A DNA stretch of 12,167 bases, taken from assembly GCA_011322755.1 (NCBI GenBank), contig DRLZ01000133.1, positions 1-12,167 on the forward strand. Direction: 5' to 3'. Below, in pieces: positions 1-8,121 of this stretch; within the stretch, counting starts at the first letter, position 1; each line of letters begins with the position of its first letter. Source of the stretch: Crenotrichaceae bacterium (GTDB lineage Bacteria > Pseudomonadota > Gammaproteobacteria > Methylococcales > DRLZ01). The position numbers and the translations under genes were made by a program. The notes below the pieces were generated by a model, which ran no database searches, had not been told where the DNA came from, and worked only from the letters and a program-made list of their open reading frames with translations.

Positions 1-1
1 A

Positions 2-1174
2 TTTAAAATGGTAGAGAACAGCCAATGTATTGAGTGTCACAGCGAGACCCAGCATCACCTTGATGCCAGCTCGCAGGACGTACAATTGTTCGAGCATACT
101 CGCTGTGCTGGATGTCACCGTGAGCACAACGAACCAAGCAGTCTGGTGCAAAGGGATCAGCGTTTTTGTACTGATTGTCACGGCGAGCTGGATCGATTGA
201 AAAAAGACACCGAGCTGGCGAATGTGACTGATTTCAGCAATGACCACCCGGGGTTTCGCTTGACCTTGCTTGAGCCATTTTTTGCACAGCAACAAACACA
301 GTGGAAACCAATTCGAATCGAGAGTGATGCACGATCCACAGTATCAGAGCATTCTTCCCTGCAGTTTTCCCATAAGCAACATCTGGATCCCAAAGGGATT
401 CGATCTCCTGATGGAGATCAGCTGCTGGGGTGTGATGACTGTCATCGTCTGAATACCAGCGGACGTGAAATGCTGCCCATTGTCATGGAGGAACACTGCG
501 GCAGTTGTCACAAACTCGCAATCGACGAAAATGACCCAGACAAGCGAGTACCTCATGGTGATCTTGCTGCACTCTACGATACCTTGAAAGAATGTTTCAG
601 TCTGCGCTATCTGGAACCGCTTGAGCAGGCTGATGCACTACAACTCTCAGAGGATATGCCGCGGCGTCCAGGGGGTAATAAACGGGCGCTGAGTAAAGCA
701 GAACAAAAGCGCGCGCTTGACTGGGTAGACAAACAATCCTTGCTGGTTGCACAAGACATTATTGAAGACAGGGTCTGTATTGATTGTCACCAGATCTCCA
801 GAATTCAAGGGGCAAGTGGCATCGAACAGTGGTATGTCAAGCCGGTGGTTCTTAACATGCAGTGGATGCCATTTGCGCGTTTTGATCACACCAGCCACGC
901 CAGTGAGTCATGTACAAATTGTCATGAAAATGCTGATCAATCGACAACAAGCAGCGATATCCTGATGCCAGAAATCGAAACCTGTCAGGAGTGTCATGGT
1001 GGCGAAAACCAGCCAGACAAGCTCGTTTCTGATTGCGTTATGTGTCATCGATTTCATCTGCCCGGCAGAGGACTGCTGGATGAAAAAGAACGCGCTACCA
1101 GTATCAAAGAATCGTTAGATGAGATGAAAAATCGGGAAGTTAGCGCCCCATCAGACACTGATAAAAACCACTAG
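2..1174 (+). CDS. Multiheme c-type cytochrome, at least 9 hemes (5' partial)
   Basis: This is a probable periplasmic electron carrier that would feed or drain the outer-membrane barrel encoded next to it. Numbering from the ATG at base 8, CXXCH heme-attachment motifs begin at residues 7, 33, 54, 142, 164, 257, 302, 326 and 343. His residues in FSHKQH and FDHTSH settings before heme groups are typical axial ligands of cytochrome c3/c7-like modules. Two heme-poor stretches (about 60-140 and 170-255) separate the clusters. The ATG at base 8 is unlikely to be the true start: the frame is open to the window edge, the first heme motif lies only six residues in, and there is no signal peptide although heme attachment needs export. 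More hemes may therefore lie upstream. The C-terminus is charged and hydrophilic. The next gene starts 4 bases after the stop. Role inferred from neighbours; the cytochrome assignment itself is secure. Confidence 0.9.
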   Translation, partial: FKMVENSQCIECHSETQHHLDASSQDVQLFEHTRCAGCHREHNEPSSLVQRDQRFCTDCHGELDRLKKDTELANVTDFSNDHPGFRLTLLEPFFAQQQTQWKPIRIESDARSTVSEHSSLQFSHKQHLDPKGIRSPDGDQLLGCDDCHRLNTSGREMLPIVMEEHCGSCHKLAIDENDPDKRVPHGDLAALYDTLKECFSLRYLEPLEQADALQLSEDMPRRPGGNKRALSKAEQKRALDWVDKQSLLVAQDIIEDRVCIDCHQISRIQGASGIEQWYVKPVVLNMQWMPFARFDHTSHASESCTNCHENADQSTTSSDILMPEIETCQECHGGENQPDKLVSDCVMCHRFHLPGRGLLDEKERATSIKESLDEMKNREVSAPSDTDKNH

Positions 1175-1178
1175 TCAA

Positions 1179-2924
1179 ATGCCAGTCTCTCTGTTACTAA
1201 CCAATGTATCCGCTGTATCAATCCTGTTGTTTGGTTTGGGGATGTCATACGCGGCTCAATCAGAACAAACCGGAGATCCGCTTGCACCAGTCTGCTCAAA
1301 AACTGCTCCACGCGAGATTCGACGCAGACCCGGCGAGACGCCTATTTTGCAATATCATGACCCTGCCTGTGATTCCGACAAGTTAATGACGCCGCGTACC
1401 AATGATTTGATTGACCTCACGCCTGTTCCGGATCGTTGGCGTATTGTTGAAGCGTTGGGCTATCCGGTTAACTGGCAGGATCCGTATCATGGCATGAATC
1501 CACTAAAGGGAGATCGACCTGTCTTTGGTCAGGACTGGTTTATCAACTTTAATGCATCGTCAAGTTCTACGCTCGACTATCGTCGCATTCCGCTCGCTCG
1601 CGAGGCAAGCGGAGTCAATCATGGCAACACATTGTTGCGTTCTGGAAATCAACTGTTTTTTAACCAGAATTTCAGCTTCGATGCGATTGTGTACAAGGGT
1701 GATACGGTTTTTCGTCCTCCCGACTATCAATTTCGATTCACGCCGGTCATCAACTATAACCGGACTGATCATCACGGTTTCGCTGATAACAGCGCGTTTG
1801 CAGTTCAAGCACTGTTTGTGGAAAAATATTTGCGCGATGCTTCCGATCATTATGATTTCGACAGCATTCGTATTGGTATACAACCGTTCACCAGTGATTT
1901 CCGTGGATTTTTATTGCTTGATCAACAACTCGGTATTCGCTTGTTTGGAACCCGGGATAACAATATTTTTCAATACAATATTGCCTGGTTGCGCCGCTTT
2001 AAAAAGCGCAACAGACTGAATGATCCTGGCGCTGGTTTAGCTAATAATGATGTGTTGATAGCCAACTTGTATTGGCAGGATCTGCTGGTTTCAGGATTCA
2101 CCTCTCAAGTAACACTCGCCTACAATCGAAATCGTGAACAAGGAACGCGTATCATCGCAGATGAATTGTCGACACGTACACCAGCCAGATTCCAGAACAA
2201 TGTTCAGCATGATTACGATGTGGTTTATCTCGGCTATAACGGTGATGGACACATTGGTCGCGTCAACCTGACTGGTTCATTTTATTATGTGATCGGTACA
2301 GAATCGGACGGGACATTTGTCGATTCGGAAACCGATGTCAATGCATTGTTTGCTGCCAGTGAAATCTCGGTCGATTTTGACTGGATCAGGCTTAAATTCT
2401 CAGCTTTACATGCCTCAGGCGATGATGATCCTTTTGATAACAATGCACGCGGTTTTGACGGTATTTTTCAACAGCCGGTATTTGCAGGCACAGTGTTCAG
2501 TTTTTTCAACCGTCAGAGATTACCGTTAGCAGGCAACAGGATCAGTTTGAAACGCAAAAATGCCTTATTCAACTCGCTACGATCGCTCGATGATCCGGGG
2601 CAATCAAATTTTACCAATCCAGGTCTTAATCTAATTGGTGTTGGCGCAGATTTCGATGTATTACCGGAGCTTCGAATTTCGCTCCAGGCCAATCAGCTCT
2701 GGTTTGATGAAACAGAATCGCTTGAGGCTGTTTTCGGAAAACAAAATATTGCCAGCAACATCGGGCAGGATTTTTCGGTTGCAGCCATTTATCGGCCGTT
2801 TGCCACACAAAACCTGATTATCAGTCTGTCAGCAGCAATGCTAGTACCAGGTCAGGGTTATCGGGACATTTATGATGGACGCCTGGCCTATTCAATGTTT
2901 TCCAGCTTTATACTGAATTATTGA
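1179..2924 (+). CDS. Probable outer-membrane beta-barrel of a porin-cytochrome conduit
   Basis: Predicted 581-residue outer-membrane barrel that would hold or sheath the cytochromes encoded on either side. It has a hydrophobic N-terminus with a signal-like AA end near residue 26, though the n-region lacks a basic residue. A soluble segment follows (about 27-115) with the protein's only two Cys, C39 and C64, which could form a disulfide. The rest shows many alternating polar/aromatic strands separated by Asp/Asn/Gly-rich turns, and the protein ends in Tyr, as barrel substrates of the BAM complex usually do. There is no CXXCH and no N-terminal CXXC of the MtrB kind, and it is shorter than MtrB-type barrels (about 700 residues). 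A motif around 100-117 (DPY...LKGDRPVFGQ) and RGFLLLDQQLGIRLFG at about 242-257 look like family signatures. No Shine-Dalgarno is visible, so translation is probably coupled to the upstream gene. Barrel: fairly confident. Conduit role: inferred from context. Confidence 0.75.
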   Translation: MPVSLLLTNVSAVSILLFGLGMSYAAQSEQTGDPLAPVCSKTAPREIRRRPGETPILQYHDPACDSDKLMTPRTNDLIDLTPVPDRWRIVEALGYPVNWQDPYHGMNPLKGDRPVFGQDWFINFNASSSSTLDYRRIPLAREASGVNHGNTLLRSGNQLFFNQNFSFDAIVYKGDTVFRPPDYQFRFTPVINYNRTDHHGFADNSAFAVQALFVEKYLRDASDHYDFDSIRIGIQPFTSDFRGFLLLDQQLGIRLFGTRDNNIFQYNIAWLRRFKKRNRLNDPGAGLANNDVLIANLYWQDLLVSGFTSQVTLAYNRNREQGTRIIADELSTRTPARFQNNVQHDYDVVYLGYNGDGHIGRVNLTGSFYYVIGTESDGTFVDSETDVNALFAASEISVDFDWIRLKFSALHASGDDDPFDNNARGFDGIFQQPVFAGTVFSFFNRQRLPLAGNRISLKRKNALFNSLRSLDDPGQSNFTNPGLNLIGVGADFDVLPELRISLQANQLWFDETESLEAVFGKQNIASNIGQDFSVAAIYRPFATQNLIISLSAAMLVPGQGYRDIYDGRLAYSMFSSFILNY

Positions 2925-2925
2925 G

Positions 2926-5900
2926 ATGTCAAAACACCTGTTTTATCAAACCGTTATGATTGTTTTCGCCTGTCTGCTCTCAATCGGCACTTGTCACACA
3001 GCGCTGGCAGTGGATACCAACGATGCGCAATTTCAGTATCCACGTTATACAGCTGCGCCAGCAGATCAAACCCAACAACAAGTAGCTAAAAAAAGTGATG
3101 GTTGCATCAGTTGTCATCAACAAACCGACAGTAACAGCATGCACACGAGTCCGGCAGTTAAACTGGGATGTGTTGATTGTCATGGCGGAGATGCCAGCGT
3201 GTTTGCAGCGCAAGATCTGCAAGCAGAAAATCCCGCTTACGCCGTCAAACGCGATCAGGCACATGTATTACCAAAGTTTCCTGAACAATGGAATTTTCCT
3301 GACAGCGCAAACCCAAAACGCAGCTATACATTGCTCAATCGTGAAAATCCGAATTATATTCGATTTGTTAATCCATCAGATTATCGTGTCTCAAAAGAGT
3401 CTTGCGGAGCTTGTCATCTGTCAATTGTTCAAGCGACAAAACGCAGCATGATGTCAACCGAAGCCATGCTCTGGGGTGGCGCGTCGTACAATAATGGGAT
3501 CCTGCCGTTTAAAAATTATATTCTCGGTGAAGCCTATACAGTTGATGGAATCGCAGCAAAAATTGCAGGGCCGCAGATTGCCGATCCAGAAGCTGCAAAA
3601 CTGAAATACGGTGTGCTCCCCGAACTGAATCCGCTACCATCATGGGAAACCGTCAAGCCGGGCGATGTGTTCCGGATTTTTGAACGCGGCGGGCGTACCA
3701 AAAGTAATCGTTTCCCCGAAGTTGGCTTGCCAAACCTCAGTGGAAATATCCAGAAGCTGGTTGAACCCGGTAACCCGGACATCCGTGCATCCATGCGCGG
3801 TTCCGGCACCGGGGGTCGTATAGCGGTTCCCGTGTTGAATGTTCATAAAACACGTTTGAATGATCCGGTTAGCTGGTTTATGGGAACCAATGATCAGCCC
3901 GGCGATTATCGTAATTCCGGCTGCGCATCCTGTCATGTCGTGTACGCGAATGATCGTGATCCACTGCATTCTGGTGCGTACGCAAAATTTGGTCATCTTG
4001 GCAAGACTCAAACTATCGATCCGACCATTGACAAACAAACATCGGGGCATCCATTGACCCATCAGTTCAGTCGAGCCATTCCCACCAGTCAATGCATGAT
4101 TTGTCATATGCATCAGCCCAATATGTTTTTGAATACTTTCATGGGATATACCATGTGGGATTATGAATCAGACGCTCCGTTTATGTGGCCGAAAAAACAG
4201 AAATATCCGGATGCCTCTGAAATAAGAGCTGTCAACGACCGTAACCCGGAAGGCGCTGCGCCTCGCGGGAAATGGAGTGACCCTGATTTTCTGGCGCATG
4301 TCAGCGAACTGAATGCAGATCTCAAGGATACTCAATTTGCAGACTACCATGGTCACGGCTGGAATTTCCGGGCTATTTTTAAACGTGACCGTAAAGGCCA
4401 CCTGCTGAATGAGAAAGGACAGATCGTCAGTGATGATGATCCGCAAAAGTTTAAAAAAGCGGTGCATATGGCCTCGATCCACATGGAGAAAGGAATGCAT
4501 TGTGTCGATTGTCACTACGCACAGGATAGTCACGGTAATGGCCATATCTATGGTGAAGTCGCATCAGCTATCGAGATTGACTGTGTTGACTGTCATGGCA
4601 CCATTAATCGTTATCCGACACTACGAACATCCGGGCCTGCCGCACCTGCTGGCGGAAACGATTTGTCTCTGTTACGGAATCCGGATGGACGCAAGCGTTT
4701 TGAATGGCATGATGGTGAATTGATTCAGCGCTCTCTGCTTGATTCTGATCTTGAGTGGACTGTCTCATTGGTCAAAGACAGTGTTGATAAAACGTCGGAG
4801 CACTACAATGAAAAGGCAGCACGCGCCAAATTAATGAGTCGCGATACACGCAGCCAGAGATGGGGGAACGATGTTCCACGGGATCAGCTTGCCCACTCCC
4901 AGGATGAAATGGAATGTTATACCTGCCATACGTCCTGGACCACAAGTTGTGGTGGTTGTCATTTACCGACAGAAGCAAACTGGAAAACTGAAGCACATCA
5001 CTATGAAGGTAAAACCTCGCGGGTGTTTGCTACTTATAACCCTCAGGTTGCGCGCGATCAAATGTTTATTCTCGGTCGTCGCGGCAAAGTCAACGGCGGA
5101 CGCATTGCTCCGGTGCGTTCGAGTTCTGCGCTGGTTGTGTCATCAACCAATGCCAATCGTGAAAAAGTCTATACTCAACAACCACCGATCTCGGCCAGTG
5201 GTTACAGCTCACAGGCTTTTAATCCACATTTTCCTCATACGACACGTAAAACAGAGACGAAAACATGTGACGATTGCCATCTTTCACAGGCAAACGATAA
5301 CAATGCGATTATGGCGCAGTTACTGTTGCAGGGAACCAATTTTGTTAATTTTGTCGGATTTCATGTCTGGACAGGAACTGACGATGGCGTCAGCGCTGTT
5401 CAGGTCACCGAATGGGATGAACCACAAGCCGTCATTGGCAGCTATCTGCATCGGTATGCTTATCCGGACTGGTATCAACGACATCTGGATAATCAACGCC
5501 AGTTACAGAGTAGATATCATCATCGTGGCGGTCGGTCTGCGTGTTTGCAACACCGTGGAGAATATCTGTTCACAGCTCAGGGTGAAAAAGGCATGCAGGT
5601 TTTTGATATTGCCAGCATCGCTAACAAAGGCGTGAGCCAGCGCATTGTCACTGCAGCTTTTAGCCCGCTTGGACACAACACGCGTATTGAATCTAAAAAC
5701 GCCACATGTGTTGCTTTACCGACCAATCAACCGATTCATCCTGATCGCAACAAGGGTCAGTTAATGCGCGAAGAAAATCAGGAGCAGCCGTTTCACCCGA
5801 TTTACAATTATGCGCTGATCACCGACAGTCAGGAAGGATTGATTTTAACCGACCTGAACACGCTTGCTGATGGCGAGTTGCGCAATAATTATCTCGAACG

Positions 5901-6657
5901 CGCATTGACCTGGAATGACAATGGGATACTGAATGGTGCGCGGCATATCACCATTGGCGGTCATTACGTTTATATTATTGCTGATGCGGGACTGGTGATT
6001 CTTAATCTGGATAATCCACTGAAACCACAGCTGGAAAGTGTTGTAGCGCTGAATAACGCTCGCGCGTCAGCGCTTCAGTTTCGCTATCTATTCGTCACCG
6101 ACAGCGATGGCTTAAAAGTGATTGAAATCACCAATAAAAAGCAACCCGTTTTAATACCAGACAATGTGATACCACTCAAACAGGCAAACCGGGTTTATCT
6201 TGCCCGAACCTATGCTTATGTCGCCGACGGAAAAGATGGCCTGGCCATTGTTGATATCGAAAAACCGGAGCACATGAGATTGAATCAAACGTTTAATGCC
6301 AATGGTGCGTTACGTGATGTTCGTGATGTGGTTGTGGCAACAACCAATGCCACTTTGTTTGCTTATGTCGCTGACGGAGTGGATGGTCTCAAGGTTCTGC
6401 AATTAACCTCTCCTGAGACTCAACCTGGATTCTATGGTTTTAGTCCGCAACCCAAACCCGAATTAATTGCAAGTTATCAGACCAGTTCTCCAGCATTGGC
6501 CTTATCCAAAGGGCTTGATCGTGATCGTGGTGTTGATGAAACAGGACATCAAATGGCGGTATTTGGTCGTCTTGGCTCTCGCCCACTCAATCTTGAGGAA
6601 ATGCAACATCTTTATCTCGACAAACATCTTCAACCCTGGTTTGTGAAACCCGAATAA
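2926..6657 (+). CDS. Decaheme c-type cytochrome fused to LVIVD-type beta-propeller
   Basis: Large exported redox protein, 1243 residues, probably the outer-face partner of the preceding barrel. A signal peptide (basic MSKH, hydrophobic core, ALA before V29) is clear. No good lipobox is present, unlike MtrC/OmcA-type surface cytochromes. Ten CXXCH motifs begin at residues 60, 82, 160, 333, 390, 526, 553, 664, 675 and 781. A heme-free segment of about 170 residues sits between the third and fourth. From about 875 to 1190 there are six repeats of the LVIVD type, each with a pattern like YVADG.DGL.IVDI (near 877, 961, 1013, 1053, 1096 and 1146). LVIVD repeats form a beta-propeller. Two non-heme Cys (873, 928) lie at its start. 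The start codon is 1 base after the barrel stop and the gene ends in tandem TAA codons. Substrate unknown; the propeller could bind a partner protein, a surface ligand or another copy. Confidence 0.88.
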   Translation: MSKHLFYQTVMIVFACLLSIGTCHTALAVDTNDAQFQYPRYTAAPADQTQQQVAKKSDGCISCHQQTDSNSMHTSPAVKLGCVDCHGGDASVFAAQDLQAENPAYAVKRDQAHVLPKFPEQWNFPDSANPKRSYTLLNRENPNYIRFVNPSDYRVSKESCGACHLSIVQATKRSMMSTEAMLWGGASYNNGILPFKNYILGEAYTVDGIAAKIAGPQIADPEAAKLKYGVLPELNPLPSWETVKPGDVFRIFERGGRTKSNRFPEVGLPNLSGNIQKLVEPGNPDIRASMRGSGTGGRIAVPVLNVHKTRLNDPVSWFMGTNDQPGDYRNSGCASCHVVYANDRDPLHSGAYAKFGHLGKTQTIDPTIDKQTSGHPLTHQFSRAIPTSQCMICHMHQPNMFLNTFMGYTMWDYESDAPFMWPKKQKYPDASEIRAVNDRNPEGAAPRGKWSDPDFLAHVSELNADLKDTQFADYHGHGWNFRAIFKRDRKGHLLNEKGQIVSDDDPQKFKKAVHMASIHMEKGMHCVDCHYAQDSHGNGHIYGEVASAIEIDCVDCHGTINRYPTLRTSGPAAPAGGNDLSLLRNPDGRKRFEWHDGELIQRSLLDSDLEWTVSLVKDSVDKTSEHYNEKAARAKLMSRDTRSQRWGNDVPRDQLAHSQDEMECYTCHTSWTTSCGGCHLPTEANWKTEAHHYEGKTSRVFATYNPQVARDQMFILGRRGKVNGGRIAPVRSSSALVVSSTNANREKVYTQQPPISASGYSSQAFNPHFPHTTRKTETKTCDDCHLSQANDNNAIMAQLLLQGTNFVNFVGFHVWTGTDDGVSAVQVTEWDEPQAVIGSYLHRYAYPDWYQRHLDNQRQLQSRYHHRGGRSACLQHRGEYLFTAQGEKGMQVFDIASIANKGVSQRIVTAAFSPLGHNTRIESKNATCVALPTNQPIHPDRNKGQLMREENQEQPFHPIYNYALITDSQEGLILTDLNTLADGELRNNYLERALTWNDNGILNGARHITIGGHYVYIIADAGLVILNLDNPLKPQLESVVALNNARASALQFRYLFVTDSDGLKVIEITNKKQPVLIPDNVIPLKQANRVYLARTYAYVADGKDGLAIVDIEKPEHMRLNQTFNANGALRDVRDVVVATTNATLFAYVADGVDGLKVLQLTSPETQPGFYGFSPQPKPELIASYQTSSPALALSKGLDRDRGVDETGHQMAVFGRLGSRPLNLEEMQHLYLDKHLQPWFVKPE

Positions 6658-6665
6658 TAAACACG

Positions 6666-7967
6666 ATGCGACAACTCATAGCTGTTTTTTTTACTTTACT
6701 CTACTGGTTTATTTCTGCTCCTGTGAGTAGCGCACCCCTGCCTTATCAGTCTGCAGATAAGCATCTGGGTGTTGGCAGTTGCGCGTCAACGGTTTGTCAT
6801 GGATCGGTTCAGCCCAATGATCAATATAATGTTCAACTCAATGAATATGTTATCTGGTCACAACGCGACAGTCACGCCAAAGCATATCAGACCTTGCTGA
6901 GCAAGGAATCCAGAGCGATTGCTGGAAAATTAGGTTTGGAGAACGCACAGACAGCGAGGATCTGTCTTGATTGTCATGCCGATAATATCCCTAAACAGCA
7001 ACAAGGCGACGGTTTTCAGATCTCGGATGGCGTTGGTTGTGAAGCGTGCCATGGCGGATCTGAAAACTGGATTGAAACACATACTGAAAAGCAAACAAGG
7101 CATCTGGATAATGTTAAGCGTGGAATGTATCCAACCGATGATTTTACCAAACGCGCTGAACTTTGTTTATCCTGTCATCTCGGTAATGATGACAAGTTTG
7201 CGACTCACCAGATTATGGGAGCAGGACATCCTCGGCTAAGTTTTGAACTGGATACTTTCCAGGCTTTGCAACCCGCTCATTTTCAGGTTGATGACGATTA
7301 CAGAAAACGCAAACCAACTGCGTCCCACACTAAAATCTGGGCATACGGTCAAATCGCGGCGACAAAAGCTCAATTAAACATGTTGCAGACTTCGATGCGT
7401 AGTCAAACGCTTGTTTTTCCGGAACTTGCAGTGTTTGATTGTCATGCCTGCCATAACAATTCAATGCATCACCTCAATTGGCAACGCAAAATGCGTCATG
7501 CGCTTGCCAAACCTGGTAATGTACCGATTGCTGATGGGCACCTGCGAATGACTGGTATTATTGCGCGCCAGGTGAACCATGCCCAGGCAAAAAAAATCAA
7601 CCAGCTGTCCCGGGTTCTACAGAAAACCAGCGGAGAAACCCGCCTGCGAATAGCAACAATCAGCGCACAGTTATACGACATTATTGATAAAGTCAGCCAG
7701 GAAATGATGCTTGTAGAATTTGGTAATGCAGAAAAACAACACATTGTTGATGACTTGATTACGCTTGGTATTAACGGAGCGTTTCGCGATTATATCGGTT
7801 CTGAGCAGCTTGTCATGGCGATTGAATTGATTATTATCGACATCGATAAAAAACCCCTTGTTCACCAGCAACTTGATGCGTTGTACAAGCAAGTTGAAAA
7901 TGACGATACCTACCAGTCTACCCAGTTCATCAACGTACTGAAAAACCTGAAAGCAGCATTGCGTTAG
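6666..7967 (+). CDS. Cytochrome c554-like pentaheme cytochrome with one CX4CH site
   Basis: Exported 433-residue multiheme cytochrome resembling the cytochrome c554 family, whose type member from Nitrosomonas has four hemes. The N-terminus (MRQ, hydrophobic core, SSA near residue 23) is a signal peptide, although a Pro at the expected +1 position makes the cleavage site uncertain. Heme sites begin at residues 39 (C-A-S-T-V-C-H, a CX4CH site), 100 (CLDCH), 125 (CEACHGG), 167 (CLSCH) and 259 (CHACH). The stretch from NEYVIW through DGVGCEACHGG and GAGHPRLSFELD is the conserved core. The last 150 residues have no heme motif and look alpha-helical. It is the last gene of the operon, 8 bases after the previous stop, with no Shine-Dalgarno. 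Likely a periplasmic electron shuttle or an extra conduit subunit; an enzymatic role cannot be excluded. Confidence 0.85.
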   Translation: MRQLIAVFFTLLYWFISAPVSSAPLPYQSADKHLGVGSCASTVCHGSVQPNDQYNVQLNEYVIWSQRDSHAKAYQTLLSKESRAIAGKLGLENAQTARICLDCHADNIPKQQQGDGFQISDGVGCEACHGGSENWIETHTEKQTRHLDNVKRGMYPTDDFTKRAELCLSCHLGNDDKFATHQIMGAGHPRLSFELDTFQALQPAHFQVDDDYRKRKPTASHTKIWAYGQIAATKAQLNMLQTSMRSQTLVFPELAVFDCHACHNNSMHHLNWQRKMRHALAKPGNVPIADGHLRMTGIIARQVNHAQAKKINQLSRVLQKTSGETRLRIATISAQLYDIIDKVSQEMMLVEFGNAEKQHIVDDLITLGINGAFRDYIGSEQLVMAIELIIIDIDKKPLVHQQLDALYKQVENDDTYQSTQFINVLKNLKAALR

Positions 7968-7987
7968 TCGTTTTCTGGCTACTTATA

Positions 7988-8022
7988 AATCAGTGGGATA
8001 TCCTGATTGTTTCTTATGTTTT
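7988..8022 (+). terminator. Possible weak Rho-independent terminator of the cytochrome operon
   Basis: About 20 bases after the stop of the last cytochrome gene, AATCAG and CTGATT form a 6-bp stem around a 9-base centre that itself contains GATATC. It is followed by the T-rich run GTTTCTTATGTTTT. The stem is short and AT-rich, so termination strength is doubtful, but position and T-tract fit. Confidence 0.4.
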
Positions 8023-8043
8023 ACCGACTAATTGGTTGATGGA

Positions 8044-8073
8044 TTGTTGAAATAACCTGTGATTGAGTACAAT
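8044..8073 (+). promoter_or_regulatory. Candidate sigma70 promoter for ppk2
   Basis: TACAAT at 8068-8073 matches the -10 consensus at five of six positions. Upstream are either TTGTTG at 8044 (18-base spacer) or TTGAAA at 8047 (15-base spacer) as a poor -35. It lies about 50 bases before the GTG start in an AT-rich gap. This is pattern matching only. Confidence 0.35.
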
Positions 8074-8107
8074 AAATAACAAGCCTGTACGAGTGCATGG
8101 AAATAAT

Positions 8108-8114
8108 AGAGGGG
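8108..8114 (+). promoter_or_regulatory. Ribosome binding site of ppk2
   Basis: AGAGGGG lies 7 bases before the GTG at 8122 and supports that codon as the start. It contrasts with the cytochrome genes, none of which has a comparable site. Confidence 0.65.
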
Positions 8115-8121
8115 ATCATAG

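Noticed and set aside
1560..1883. 107-codon minus-strand open frame within the barrel gene
   Set aside because: It is antisense to a well-supported gene, with no start signals and no recognisable product.
2926..3012. Lipoprotein signal in the decaheme protein (Cys16 or Cys23)
   Set aside because: The residue before Cys23 is Thr, and Cys16 sits in the middle of the hydrophobic core with Phe at -2; neither is an acceptable lipobox.
4871..5635. 254-codon open frame in another frame within the decaheme gene
   Set aside because: It lies wholly inside a gene with ten correctly spaced heme motifs; its product has no heme motif or other recognisable feature.
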